A stretch of 6,304 nucleotides of DNA from Geoglobus sp. (GCA_027019885.1 JALUWC010000515.1:1-6304); one strand, 5' to 3'; counted from the first letter of the stretch, positions 1 to 5,813 are shown. Program-made: numbers and translations. Notes: generated by a model not told the origin, from the letters alone.

Positions 1-125
1 GCAAGCTCCTTGAACTTCGGAAATTCATCAATAAACCTGATAAAAAGCTTTTGTGCACAGTATACACAGCCTCCATCTGCGGTGGCCATTATTTTAAGTA
101 TTTTTTCCGCTTCCCTCTGATTCAT
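1..125 (-). CDS. Small CxxC protein, N-terminal 41 residues (runs off left edge)
   Basis: I do not recognise the family. The minus strand reads ATG at 125-123 and stays open to base 1, giving 41 codons that begin MNQREAEKILKIMATADGGC and continue VYCAQKLFIRFIDEFPKFKEL. The start is set by GGAGAG (plus coordinates 133-138) seven bases before the ATG. A first amphipathic helix (residues 2-14) is followed by a C-x-x-C pair (Cys20, Cys23) after a double glycine, then a second helix rich in Phe, Ile, Lys and Glu. The CxxC could bind a metal or be redox active, but only one pair is visible and the C-terminus is missing. An eight-codon ORF (MKSWREIK) ends in an ATGA overlap with this start. Confidence is moderate, because the frame is clean and protein-like and has a good ribosome binding site. 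Confidence 0.6.
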   Translation of the reverse strand, partial: MNQREAEKILKIMATADGGCVYCAQKLFIRFIDEFPKFKEL

Positions 126-180
126 TTTATTTCTCTCCACGACTTCATTTCCACGAATTACCTAATCGTTACCCTTTCAT

Positions 181-224
181 TACTTTTGCCCACAATCGCC
201 AACCATTTGCCAAGTAATTGCCAA
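181..224. repeat. Four tandem 11-bp units with TTGCCAA core
   Basis: Four consecutive 11-bp units read TACTTTTGCCC, ACAATCGCCAA, CCATTTGCCAA and GTAATTGCCAA. The last seven bases are conserved (TTGCCAA, with one or two changes in the first two units) and the first four vary. The 11-bp period is about one helical turn, so the cores lie on one face of the DNA, as for a cooperatively binding protein. The array lies between the start of the CxxC-protein gene and the broken EVE gene, so it may be a regulatory site of the former. Function is inferred only. Confidence 0.5.
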
Positions 225-279
225 TATTCCGTGTCGCATTTATGGCGGGTTGATGTCCCCGTTGTCGTATTTACCAAGG

Positions 280-342
280 CTAAGGTGCCTCTTTTATTAC
301 CTTCCAGTTTTCCTCGGTGGTTATGCAGAGCCAGTGGGTCAT
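280..342 (-). pseudogene. EVE-domain protein, N-terminal remnant
   Basis: From the ATG at 342-340 the minus strand encodes MTHWLCITTEENWKVIKE, then Ala-Pro and a TAG stop at 282-280. This closely resembles the first beta strand and helix of EVE-domain proteins (PUA-like fold), which typically start M-x-Y-W-(L/I)-C-I-T-x-x-E-N-W-x-V-I and run to about 140-150 residues. The next expected block (W-G-V-P-x-x-H-K-N) is not found in any frame downstream, so the gene is truncated rather than merely frameshifted, with a break near 286-288. The control region is intact: a GGGGTGAT ribosome binding site (plus 349-356) sits six bases before the ATG, and a TATA-like element lies at 399-406. EVE domains bind modified bases in DNA or RNA and are common in defence loci, which fits the adjacent RM operon. 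The family call rests on remembered sequence similarity over 18 residues. Confidence 0.6.
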
Positions 343-391
343 GAAATAATCACCCCACAGAGTATTTGTTTATTTTTCTCCTACATAGTTA

Positions 392-407
392 ATAAAAGTT
401 TTTATAT
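392..407. promoter_or_regulatory. Palindromic TATA element, possible divergent promoter
   Basis: ATAAAA and TTTTAT arms around a GT centre (392-405) form a near-perfect dyad that reads as an archaeal TATA box on either strand. Leftward it would give a transcript starting near 375, about 30 bases before the EVE remnant. Rightward, AAAAG (394-398, BRE-like) followed by TTTTTATAT predicts a start near 431, just before the GTG at 437. No other transcription signal in 343-436 is as good. Confidence 0.45.
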
Positions 408-436
408 TGCTCCAGAAATCTATTTGTGGCGTTAAA

Positions 437-535
437 GTGAGCAAAAAAGAAATAACATTACATTCCAGTTTTGTTAGATTTTCATCTGGTATCTTTTCAA
501 TGGCCACAAAAAAGTTTAAGAGGAAGGGATGGTAG
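437..535 (+). CDS. Doubtful small basic ORF, 32 aa
   Basis: A GTG-started frame encodes a 32-residue basic, serine-rich peptide beginning MSKKEITLHSSFVRFSSG and ending in KKFKRKGW. It has no recognised family, signal peptide or membrane segment. There is no Shine-Dalgarno sequence, but the TATA element at 399-407 predicts a transcription start about six bases before the GTG, so near-leaderless translation is possible. Alternatively it is the remnant of a gene interrupted when the RM operon arrived, or simply noise. It ends about 100 bases before hsdR. Confidence is low. Confidence 0.22.
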   Translation: MSKKEITLHSSFVRFSSGIFSMATKKFKRKGW

Positions 536-599
536 CTTAAAATGTAACAGTAGGGAGATGGTAGAAAGCGAGGGTAAGACCTCTAGGAAAGAACATAAT

Positions 600-615
600 A
601 AGGAACTTTATTAAA
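600..615 (+). promoter_or_regulatory. Candidate hsdRMS promoter (BRE + TATA)
   Basis: AAGGAA (600-605, BRE-like) is followed by CTTTATTAAA (606-615). With the TATA box ending about 24 bases before the start site, transcription would begin near 638, immediately at the ATG at 639, giving a leaderless operon mRNA. A competing weaker element is TTTAAG near 515-520, which would give a leader of about 90 bases. Choosing between them from sequence alone is uncertain. Confidence 0.35.
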
Positions 616-638
616 ACTTTTAGCAGAGAGTGATGCTC

Positions 639-3125
639 ATGCTTAATGAGGCTGATACACGAGCAAAGCTTATAGATCCAGAACTTTGGAAAAGGGGATG
701 GGATGAGAGTAAGATAAAAAGGGATATTTACATCCCGGGCAAAATTATAGATGAGACGGGAAAGAGACAAAAAGCAAAGAAACCCGACTATGTTCTCTAT
801 TACAACCCTTACCTTCCAATAGCTGTGGTTGAGGCTAAAGAAGAAGGAAAATCTGCCCTAGATGGCATGGCACAGGCAAAGGAGTACGCCAAAAGATTGG
901 GTGTTTTCTTTGCTTATTCCACAAATGGACATGAGATAGAGGAGTTTGATTTTACGACAAATATCCAAAGAACCATTGAAAGATTCCCAACACCAGAAGA
1001 GCTATACAAAAGATATTCTGAATTTGTATTTAAGCGAGAAGTAAATGTAGACCCACTGAAATACCAGTATTACTTAATATCTGGTGGTAAGGTGCCCCGT
1101 TACTACCAGGAGGCAGCAATAAAACGAGCTATTGAAGCAATTCTACAGGGAAAGAAGAGAGTGCTTCTAACAATGGCAACAGGTACAGGAAAAACCTTCG
1201 TTGCCTTTCAGATAGTGTGGAAGCTTTTAAAATCTGGCTACTTCCAGAGGGTGTTGTATATTGCAGACAGGAACTTTCTCCGTGATCAGGCTTACAACGA
1301 GTTTGCCCCCTTTGAGGATGCCAGGGCAATTATAGAGGAAGGCAACGCTCCTAAAAACAGGCAGGTTTACTTCAGCATATACCAAGCCCTCTACAGCGGC
1401 GATGAGGAAAAGAGGTTATATCAGGAGTATCCTCCCGACTTTTTTGATATGGTAATTATCGACGAGTGCCACCGTTCTGGTTATGGCACATGGAAGGAAA
1501 TCCTCGACTACTTTGGAGATGCGGTACATCTTGGAATGACGGCTACGCCAAAGAGGAGCGACAACATAGACACCTATGCCTACTTTGGCAAGCCTGTATA
1601 TTCCTACAGCATGGGACAGGGTATTGAAGATGGCTTTCTCGCACCCTTCCAGATTTACCGCATTTTTACAAACATAGACAGAGAGGGCTTACACATAGAA
1701 GAGGCACTTCACCAAGGAGCCAGAGTTTATATTCCTGAAGAGATGGATGTCAGGGACGTATACACTCTTGAGAACTTTGAAAGGGAGATCATTCTACCGG
1801 ATAGAACAAAAAAGATATGCCAGCATCTGGCAAGCCTTCTTGACAAATTTGGACCGTTGGAGAAAACCATTGTTTTCTGTGTTAATATAGAGCATGCGGC
1901 ACAGGTTGCCAAGGAGCTCCACAACAGCTTTTCCCATCTTGGTTACTCTGACTATGCTGTTAGAATAGTGGCTGAGGAGAGCGATGTTAAAGAGGTTTAC
2001 GAGAATTTTAAAGATTCTGAGAAAACCACCCCTGTGGTGGCAACTACTGTAGACCTCCTTACCACAGGTGTTGATATCCCTTCGGTTAGAAATCTGGTTT
2101 TTCTGAAACCTATAAGCTCTAAAGTTTACTTTAAGCAGCACATAGGGAGAGGTTCAAGGATAGACGAGGTTTCAAAGAAATACTTTTTCAGAATAATAGA
2201 CTATGTAAATGCAACCCGTCTGCTGGATGATTGGGATTATCCCTCCGACGTAGGGGGTGCGGTAGAGGTAGGAGGTCCTTTCGACCTTGAGCTTAAGGGA
2301 TTTGTGCTGCATTCTGAAACCTTCGAACCTGTAGATTCAGCTACAATTAAAGCCCAAATAGCGCCCAATATGCAGAGAATTGCCAAAAGCAATGAGAAAG
2401 GTTATTTTGTGCTTGACAGGTTACCTCGCTTTTCCATCACCCTGATTATTTCTAAATATGGCTTCAGAACTCGACAGGTAAAAATTACACCAAGCGAAGA
2501 TATGGAGCCCATTATTGTTGAGCTTAAGCCTGAGAAACCCAAGAGGAAAAAGATAGTTGCAGAAGGAGTTGAAGTTTACATTGCTGAAGAGACTCAAGTA
2601 TTTATATCCTCCTCTGGGAAGACGCTGACTGCTGCGGAGTACAGGGAATATTCTAAGGAAGGAGTTATCAAAAGAGCTGCCACCCTCGGAGACTTTTACA
2701 GGCTGTGGATTGACAGAGAGAAAAGAAGGAAGTTTCTGGAGGAGTTGCATAGGGAGTCTATAGACCCAGAGCTTCTTGCAAGCATTCTTAAAACACCAGA
2801 CGCAGATGCCTTTGATATTCTCGCCCATGTTGCTTTTGGCGCTCCTATTTTGACGAGAGACGAAAGGGCGAGGGCTTTTCTGAATAAGAAAAAGAAGGTG
2901 ATAGAAGCCCTAGGAGGCAAAGCCCAGGAAGTGATGCTTTCTCTTCTGGAGAAGTACAGGGCAGGAGGTATTGAGCAGATTACAAGTCCGGAGATTTTTG
3001 AGGTGCCCCCCTTCGACAAGATGGGCTACCTCCGTGGTGTGGCTGAGATCTTCGGTGGCATTGATAAGCTTAAGGAGGCAATAGAGCTTATAGAGAAGGG
3101 AATCTACGAGAGCGTGGAGGTGTAA
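639..3125 (+). CDS. hsdR: Type I restriction endonuclease subunit R (HsdR), EcoEI-like
   Basis: This is the restriction and DNA-translocation subunit, a cytoplasmic ATP-driven motor plus nuclease that acts with HsdM and HsdS. The start chosen is ATG 639 (828 aa), which gives the classic M-L-N-E-A-D-T-R opening; GTG 630 and ATG 633 are in-frame alternatives. Numbered from 639, the nuclease has Asp50, Glu65-Ala-Lys67 and the Q79-x3-Y83 motif. The SF2 motor has Walker A ATGTGKT (180-186), DECH (275-278), TAT (301-303), motif IV near 408-420, motif V near 466-481 and QHIGRGSR (500-507). Residues 552-629 form an unusual extra beta domain, followed by a basic linker (about 630-638) and an EcoEI_R_C-type region (about 639-747). 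Overall length is normal for EcoEI-type HsdR. All key catalytic motifs are intact, so the protein looks functional. It is the first gene of the operon; its final codons contain the hsdM ribosome binding site. Confidence 0.97.
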   Translation: MLNEADTRAKLIDPELWKRGWDESKIKRDIYIPGKIIDETGKRQKAKKPDYVLYYNPYLPIAVVEAKEEGKSALDGMAQAKEYAKRLGVFFAYSTNGHEIEEFDFTTNIQRTIERFPTPEELYKRYSEFVFKREVNVDPLKYQYYLISGGKVPRYYQEAAIKRAIEAILQGKKRVLLTMATGTGKTFVAFQIVWKLLKSGYFQRVLYIADRNFLRDQAYNEFAPFEDARAIIEEGNAPKNRQVYFSIYQALYSGDEEKRLYQEYPPDFFDMVIIDECHRSGYGTWKEILDYFGDAVHLGMTATPKRSDNIDTYAYFGKPVYSYSMGQGIEDGFLAPFQIYRIFTNIDREGLHIEEALHQGARVYIPEEMDVRDVYTLENFEREIILPDRTKKICQHLASLLDKFGPLEKTIVFCVNIEHAAQVAKELHNSFSHLGYSDYAVRIVAEESDVKEVYENFKDSEKTTPVVATTVDLLTTGVDIPSVRNLVFLKPISSKVYFKQHIGRGSRIDEVSKKYFFRIIDYVNATRLLDDWDYPSDVGGAVEVGGPFDLELKGFVLHSETFEPVDSATIKAQIAPNMQRIAKSNEKGYFVLDRLPRFSITLIISKYGFRTRQVKITPSEDMEPIIVELKPEKPKRKKIVAEGVEVYIAEETQVFISSSGKTLTAAEYREYSKEGVIKRAATLGDFYRLWIDREKRRKFLEELHRESIDPELLASILKTPDADAFDILAHVAFGAPILTRDERARAFLNKKKKVIEALGGKAQEVMLSLLEKYRAGGIEQITSPEIFEVPPFDKMGYLRGVAEIFGGIDKLKEAIELIEKGIYESVEV
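2292..2525 (+). other. Carboxypeptidase-regulatory-like domain inside HsdR
   Basis: HsdR residues 552-629 match the pattern of CarboxypepD_reg-like (transthyretin-type, Ig-like) domains: a K-G-F-V-L strand, a P-V-D-S-A-T-I strand, an N-E-K-G-Y-F-V-L-D-R-L turn with the typical E-x-G-x-F core, then an I-T-L-I-I-S-K-Y-G-F strand and a final I-I-V-E-L strand. It sits after motor motif VI and before the C-terminal domain, joined by a K/P-rich linker. Such domains usually occur in extracellular or carbohydrate-binding proteins. In this enzyme it may contact HsdM/HsdS or DNA. The fold is inferred from the strand pattern. Confidence 0.72.
3116..3122 (+). promoter_or_regulatory. Ribosome binding site fixing the TTG start of hsdM
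   Basis: GGAGGTG is a perfect archaeal Shine-Dalgarno sequence embedded in the last codons of hsdR (Val-Glu-Val-stop). It lies seven bases before TTG 3130. This decides the unusual start codon and suggests that hsdM translation is coupled to the end of hsdR. Confidence 0.8.
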
Positions 3126-3129
3126 CTTT

Positions 3130-4647
3130 TTGAATCGCAGAGACCTTGCCGGTAAGATATGGAGAGCCTGCGATATAATGAGGAGCGACGACGGCACAAC
3201 AGGCATTCTTGAGTACATGGAGCAGCTTTCATGGATGATTTTCCTCAAGGTGTTTGAAGATGTGGAGAGGAGGTTTGAAGACAAAGCCCTGTTTGAGGGA
3301 AAGCCCTACTCCCCCATTATAGAACCTCGCTTTAGATGGTCCTCATGGGCAACCAAGGATGACAGAGAACTTGAGGAGTACTTCACCGATGAAGAGCTGA
3401 GGAGCATTAGGGCTACAAATGAACATATCTTAATCGCCTTCATTGACAGAAAGCTCTTTCCCTATCTCAAATCGCTGAGAGGTTCTCCGGAGAGGGAGAG
3501 AATTGCAAGCATCTTTCAGGAGTTTCGTGGGAATAGGATGAAGTCTCCCTACAATTTGAGGGATGTAATTTCACTGCTGAATGATATCGACTTTTACAAC
3601 CCCGAGGATTCTCATGTGCTCTCTCAGGTATACGAGGAGCTTCTAATACGCATGGGCAGAGAGGGCGGGGTTGCTGGCGAATTTTACACCCCGAGACCTA
3701 TTGTGAGGCTGATGGTCAAGATTGTAAATCCGAAAATAGGAGAGAGGGTTTTTGACCCCTTCTGTGGTTCCTGCGGTTTTATTGTTGAGTCCTACAATCA
3801 CATGAAGGAATCAAAAGAGCTATTAATTGAAGACCACAGAACTCTCCAGAAGGAGACCTTCTACGGACAGGAGAAGAAGCCTCTGCCCTACTTAATAGGG
3901 GTGATGAACTGCCTGTTGCATGGGCTGCTTACCCCGAACATAGTCAGAAAGAACACCTTGGAGGAGAACATAAGGAATATCCCAGAGAGTGAGAGGTATG
4001 ATGTGATTTTAACCAATCCTCCCTTCGGTGGAAAGGAGGGCAAGCACATAAGGCAAAACTTCCCCTACCCTTCGAGCAAGACAGAGATTTTAGCCCTGCA
4101 GTACGTGATGAAGAAGCTCAAGAGGGGCGGGAGATGCGGAATAGTTGTGCCCGAAGGCATCCTCTTCAACACCTCGGAGAAAGCCTTTGTCAAGACTAAG
4201 AAAGACCTGCTGGAAAACTACAACCTCCACACTATTATCAGCCTTCCTCAGGGTGTATTCGCCAATGTAACTTCCACAGGGCAGGGACCCAAGACAAATC
4301 TGCTTTTCTTTGACAGAGATGGCCCCACTGAGGAAATCTGGTACTACGACTTTGCAGGCTACTCTGAAGCTGTGCTTGGAAAGAAGTACACAAAGGCAAA
4401 CCCGGTGACTGACGAGGATTTGAAAGATGCCTTTGAAAAGTGGGAGAAGAGGGAAATTTCAGAGTGGTCGTGGATTACACCAGTGGAAGAGATAATTGAA
4501 AACGACTACGACCTTACGGCAAGGAATCCCAACAGAAAGGAGGATATTAGCTACAGAGAGCCTATAGAGATAGTTGAAAGCATCTCTGCCAAAGAAGAAG
4601 AAATTTCCAGAATTCTGGATGAACTGAGTACAATTCTAAGAGGCTGA
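3130..4647 (+). CDS. hsdM: Type I DNA methyltransferase subunit M (HsdM), N6-adenine
   Basis: HsdM transfers a methyl group from S-adenosylmethionine to adenine N6 at the site chosen by HsdS, protecting host DNA, and it is also part of the restriction complex. The protein is 505 aa, a usual length. The helical N-terminal HsdM_N domain spans about 1-150 and the N6_Mtase domain about 160-460. Visible motifs are EFYTPRPIVRLMV (184-196), SAM-binding motif I DPFCGSCGF (209-217), GQEKKPLPYLIG (246-257), catalytic motif IV NPPFGG (296-301), GIVVPEGILF (337-346) and KTNLLFF (388-394). Motif I is usually D-P-A-C-G-T-G-G-F, so the Phe and the extra Cys are departures, but Gly213 and Gly216 remain. A coiled C-terminal tail (about 480-503) probably contacts HsdS. 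The gene follows hsdR by four bases and precedes hsdS by four, so the three are co-transcribed. Confidence 0.97.
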   Translation: MNRRDLAGKIWRACDIMRSDDGTTGILEYMEQLSWMIFLKVFEDVERRFEDKALFEGKPYSPIIEPRFRWSSWATKDDRELEEYFTDEELRSIRATNEHILIAFIDRKLFPYLKSLRGSPERERIASIFQEFRGNRMKSPYNLRDVISLLNDIDFYNPEDSHVLSQVYEELLIRMGREGGVAGEFYTPRPIVRLMVKIVNPKIGERVFDPFCGSCGFIVESYNHMKESKELLIEDHRTLQKETFYGQEKKPLPYLIGVMNCLLHGLLTPNIVRKNTLEENIRNIPESERYDVILTNPPFGGKEGKHIRQNFPYPSSKTEILALQYVMKKLKRGGRCGIVVPEGILFNTSEKAFVKTKKDLLENYNLHTIISLPQGVFANVTSTGQGPKTNLLFFDRDGPTEEIWYYDFAGYSEAVLGKKYTKANPVTDEDLKDAFEKWEKREISEWSWITPVEEIIENDYDLTARNPNRKEDISYREPIEIVESISAKEEEISRILDELSTILRG

Positions 4648-4651
4648 GCAA

Positions 4652-5359
4652 ATGGTTCAGACAAAACTGATTGAGTTCAAATCCACCGGAAAACCAGCAA
4701 GCTATGATAAAATTAGAGAAGTGAAAGGTCCCTACCCTCTACCAGAAGGCTGGAAGTGGGTGAGGCTGGGGGATGTTGTGGATATTAATAAATTCTCTGT
4801 AAATCCATCGAAAGACTTCCCAGAAAAAGAATTTATTTATGTTGACATAAGCAGTATTGAAAATGGCACAGGTAGAATTAAGCATGTAAAAGTTTTAAAA
4901 GGCAAAGATGCCCCTTCACGAGCAAGAAGAGTAATTCATACAAACAATGTTTTGATGTCAACAGTTAGACCGTATTTAAAAGGTTTTGCTATAGTTCCTC
5001 CGGAATTTGATGGAGAAGTTTGCTCAACAGGATTTGCTGTTTTATCCGCAAAAGAAAATATAGAGCCAAAATTCATCCTTTTTGCCCTATTTACTGACTA
5101 TATTATAGACCAATACAACAAAATGATGCTTGGTGCTCATTACCCAGCTTTAACTAATGAACAAGTAAAATCCCTAAAAATCCCAGTCCCCTTCCGCAAC
5201 GGCAAACCCGACCTCGAAGAACAAAAACGCATAGTCGCCTACCTTGACAATATAGCGGAGAGGCAGAGAAAACTTTTAAAGCTCTACGAAGACACTGAGA
5301 AAGAGATTGAAGAGATGAGGCAGGCGATATTGAGCAAGGCGTTTAGGGGGGAGTTATGA
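4652..5359 (+). CDS. hsdS: Type I specificity subunit S (HsdS), half-size, one target-recognition domain
   Basis: HsdS sets the DNA sequence recognised by the methyltransferase and nuclease. At 235 aa it is about half the usual 400-460 aa. The order is a short N-terminal region, the LPEGWKWVRLG entry motif (30-40), one target-recognition domain (about 30-182, including CSTGFAVL and GAHYPALTNEQVKSLKIPVP), then the conserved long helix (about 186-230), ending in ILSKAFRGEL. The ending is clean with no frameshift, and no second half follows. Known truncated S subunits dimerise and read symmetrical interrupted sites, and this one probably does so too. The recognition domain is distinctly AT-rich, whereas 5181-5260 switches to C-rich codons (CGC for Arg, CCC for Pro), as expected after domain exchange by recombination. 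ATG 4652 follows AGAGG (4639-4643). The target sequence cannot be predicted. Confidence 0.95.
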   Translation: MVQTKLIEFKSTGKPASYDKIREVKGPYPLPEGWKWVRLGDVVDINKFSVNPSKDFPEKEFIYVDISSIENGTGRIKHVKVLKGKDAPSRARRVIHTNNVLMSTVRPYLKGFAIVPPEFDGEVCSTGFAVLSAKENIEPKFILFALFTDYIIDQYNKMMLGAHYPALTNEQVKSLKIPVPFRNGKPDLEEQKRIVAYLDNIAERQRKLLKLYEDTEKEIEEMRQAILSKAFRGEL

Positions 5360-5424
5360 TTTATCAACCTATTACCCTCTCTGTAAAACATAAGAGATAA
5401 CGAATGCTGCGAACTTAGATAATA

Positions 5425-5432
5425 TTTTTTTT
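5425..5432 (+). terminator. T-run terminator after hsdS
   Basis: Eight consecutive T on the plus strand, 66 bases after the hsdS stop, without a stable hairpin. This is the usual form of archaeal termination signal and would end the hsdRMS transcript before it enters the convergent small-membrane-protein genes. The stretch 5360-5424 holds only a 14-codon ATGA-overlapping frame (see findings). Confidence 0.4.
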
Positions 5433-5437
5433 CCAAC

Positions 5438-5457
5438 AATACCAATTAATACCGATT
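5438..5457. repeat. Tandem 10-bp repeat
   Basis: AATACCAATT is followed directly by AATACCGATT, with one mismatch. It spans the stop codon of the 75-aa minus-strand gene. Two copies of so short a unit may be chance; no function is evident. Confidence 0.3.
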
Positions 5458-5673
5458 CATCATTGAATGTATAATGGGCTCCTTGAAAATCCACAAAATC
5501 TGCAACAATATACCAGATATTATCAAAAGTTTCGCTTGGCGAAATAGCTCACTTGCGGTTTGTGGACTTATAGCGTTATAAGGTGCACCTACCAAGTATA
5601 GGAGTATCCCTCCCGCTATCAATAGCGAGGGTGGATTTTTTGCTATCATCCTAAATATTACACTTGTGCTCAT
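5446..5673 (-). CDS. Small two-helix membrane protein, 75 aa
   Basis: The family is not recognised. The 75-residue product has two hydrophobic segments, about 15-31 (PSLLIAGGILLYLVGAP) and 47-63 (AKLLIISGILLQILWIF), joined by a polar loop (about 32-46). There is one Arg and one Lys before the first helix and Lys, His and Arg after the second, so it is probably a helical hairpin in the cytoplasmic membrane with both ends inside. ATG 5673 is preceded by AGAAGGCGAT, a moderate ribosome binding site. It begins 14 bases after the stop of the 41-aa membrane protein gene, so the two form a small operon reading toward hsdS. The coding sequence contains four inverted repeats (5530-5631). It could be a holin-like or toxin-like peptide, a partner of the 41-aa protein, or a chance ORF; length, hydrophobicity pattern and operon context favour a real gene. 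Confidence 0.68.
   Translation of the reverse strand: MSTSVIFRMIAKNPPSLLIAGGILLYLVGAPYNAISPQTASELFRQAKLLIISGILLQILWIFKEPIIHSMMNRY
5530..5631. repeat. Cluster of four short inverted repeats
   Basis: Four dyads lie within about 100 bp. TTTCGC/GCGAAA has a 3-base loop (5530-5544). CTTATA/TATAAG has a 4-base loop (5567-5582). AGGTGCACCT is a perfect palindrome (5581-5590). CGCTAT/ATAGCG has a 2-base loop (5614-5627) and extends by CCCT/AGGG across a two-base bulge to 5608-5631. All lie inside the 75-aa gene. They could fold in its mRNA, or mark a DNA-level site; function is unknown. Confidence 0.4.
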
Positions 5674-5687
5674 AGTTATCGCCTTCT

Positions 5688-5813
5688 TTAGTCACTCCAG
5701 AACAAAAGTGCCAATCCCGCAACCACTAACAGAGGCACCACACTCTTCGTTGCTATAGAGGTTGCTACGCCGGCTACTATTCCGAGGGTTTTTACCTCAT
5801 TCTTGGACAGCAT
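5688..5813 (-). CDS. Tiny single-helix membrane protein, 41 aa
   Basis: The minus strand from ATG 5813-5811 encodes 41 residues: a polar start (MLSKNEVKTLG), a small-residue helix (IVAGVATSIATKS, residues 12-24) and a strongly hydrophobic segment VVPLLVVAGLALLFW (25-39) ending in Ser-Asp. The product is probably a single-pass inner-membrane peptide. The start is very well supported by GGAGGTG on the minus strand (plus 5821-5827), seven bases before the ATG. It is the first gene of a two-gene operon with the 75-aa membrane protein and is divergent from the winged-helix gene. The family is not recognised. Tiny membrane peptides of this kind include toxins, modulators of larger membrane complexes and proteins of archaeal viruses or plasmids; nothing here chooses among them. 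Confidence 0.75.
   Translation of the reverse strand: MLSKNEVKTLGIVAGVATSIATKSVVPLLVVAGLALLFWSD

Noticed and set aside
51..344. 97-residue plus-strand open frame
   Set aside because: It overlaps the minus-strand CxxC gene and the EVE remnant, has no ribosome binding site, and its serine/leucine/proline-rich translation looks like a reverse-strand shadow.
152..348. Minus-strand frame open without ATG, in a frame other than that of the EVE remnant
   Set aside because: It has no usable start except a TTG without a ribosome binding site, and I recognise nothing in it. Its openness seems to follow from the 11-bp repeats.
250..435. 61-residue plus-strand open frame
   Set aside because: It crosses the EVE remnant and its control region, lacks a ribosome binding site and has no protein-like pattern.
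558..614. 18-codon plus-strand frame before hsdR
   Set aside because: GGGAG lies directly against the ATG with no spacing, and the frame overlaps the likely hsdR promoter.
1129..3284. Several minus-strand open frames of 65-135 residues under hsdR and hsdM
   Set aside because: They are antisense shadows of strongly supported genes, cysteine- and serine-rich, without ribosome binding sites.
5608..5641. Hairpin followed by six T on the plus strand, resembling a bacterial intrinsic terminator
   Set aside because: It lies inside a minus-strand gene with no plus-strand transcript needing termination here, and hairpin terminators are not the usual archaeal form. It is kept only as part of the inverted-repeat cluster.
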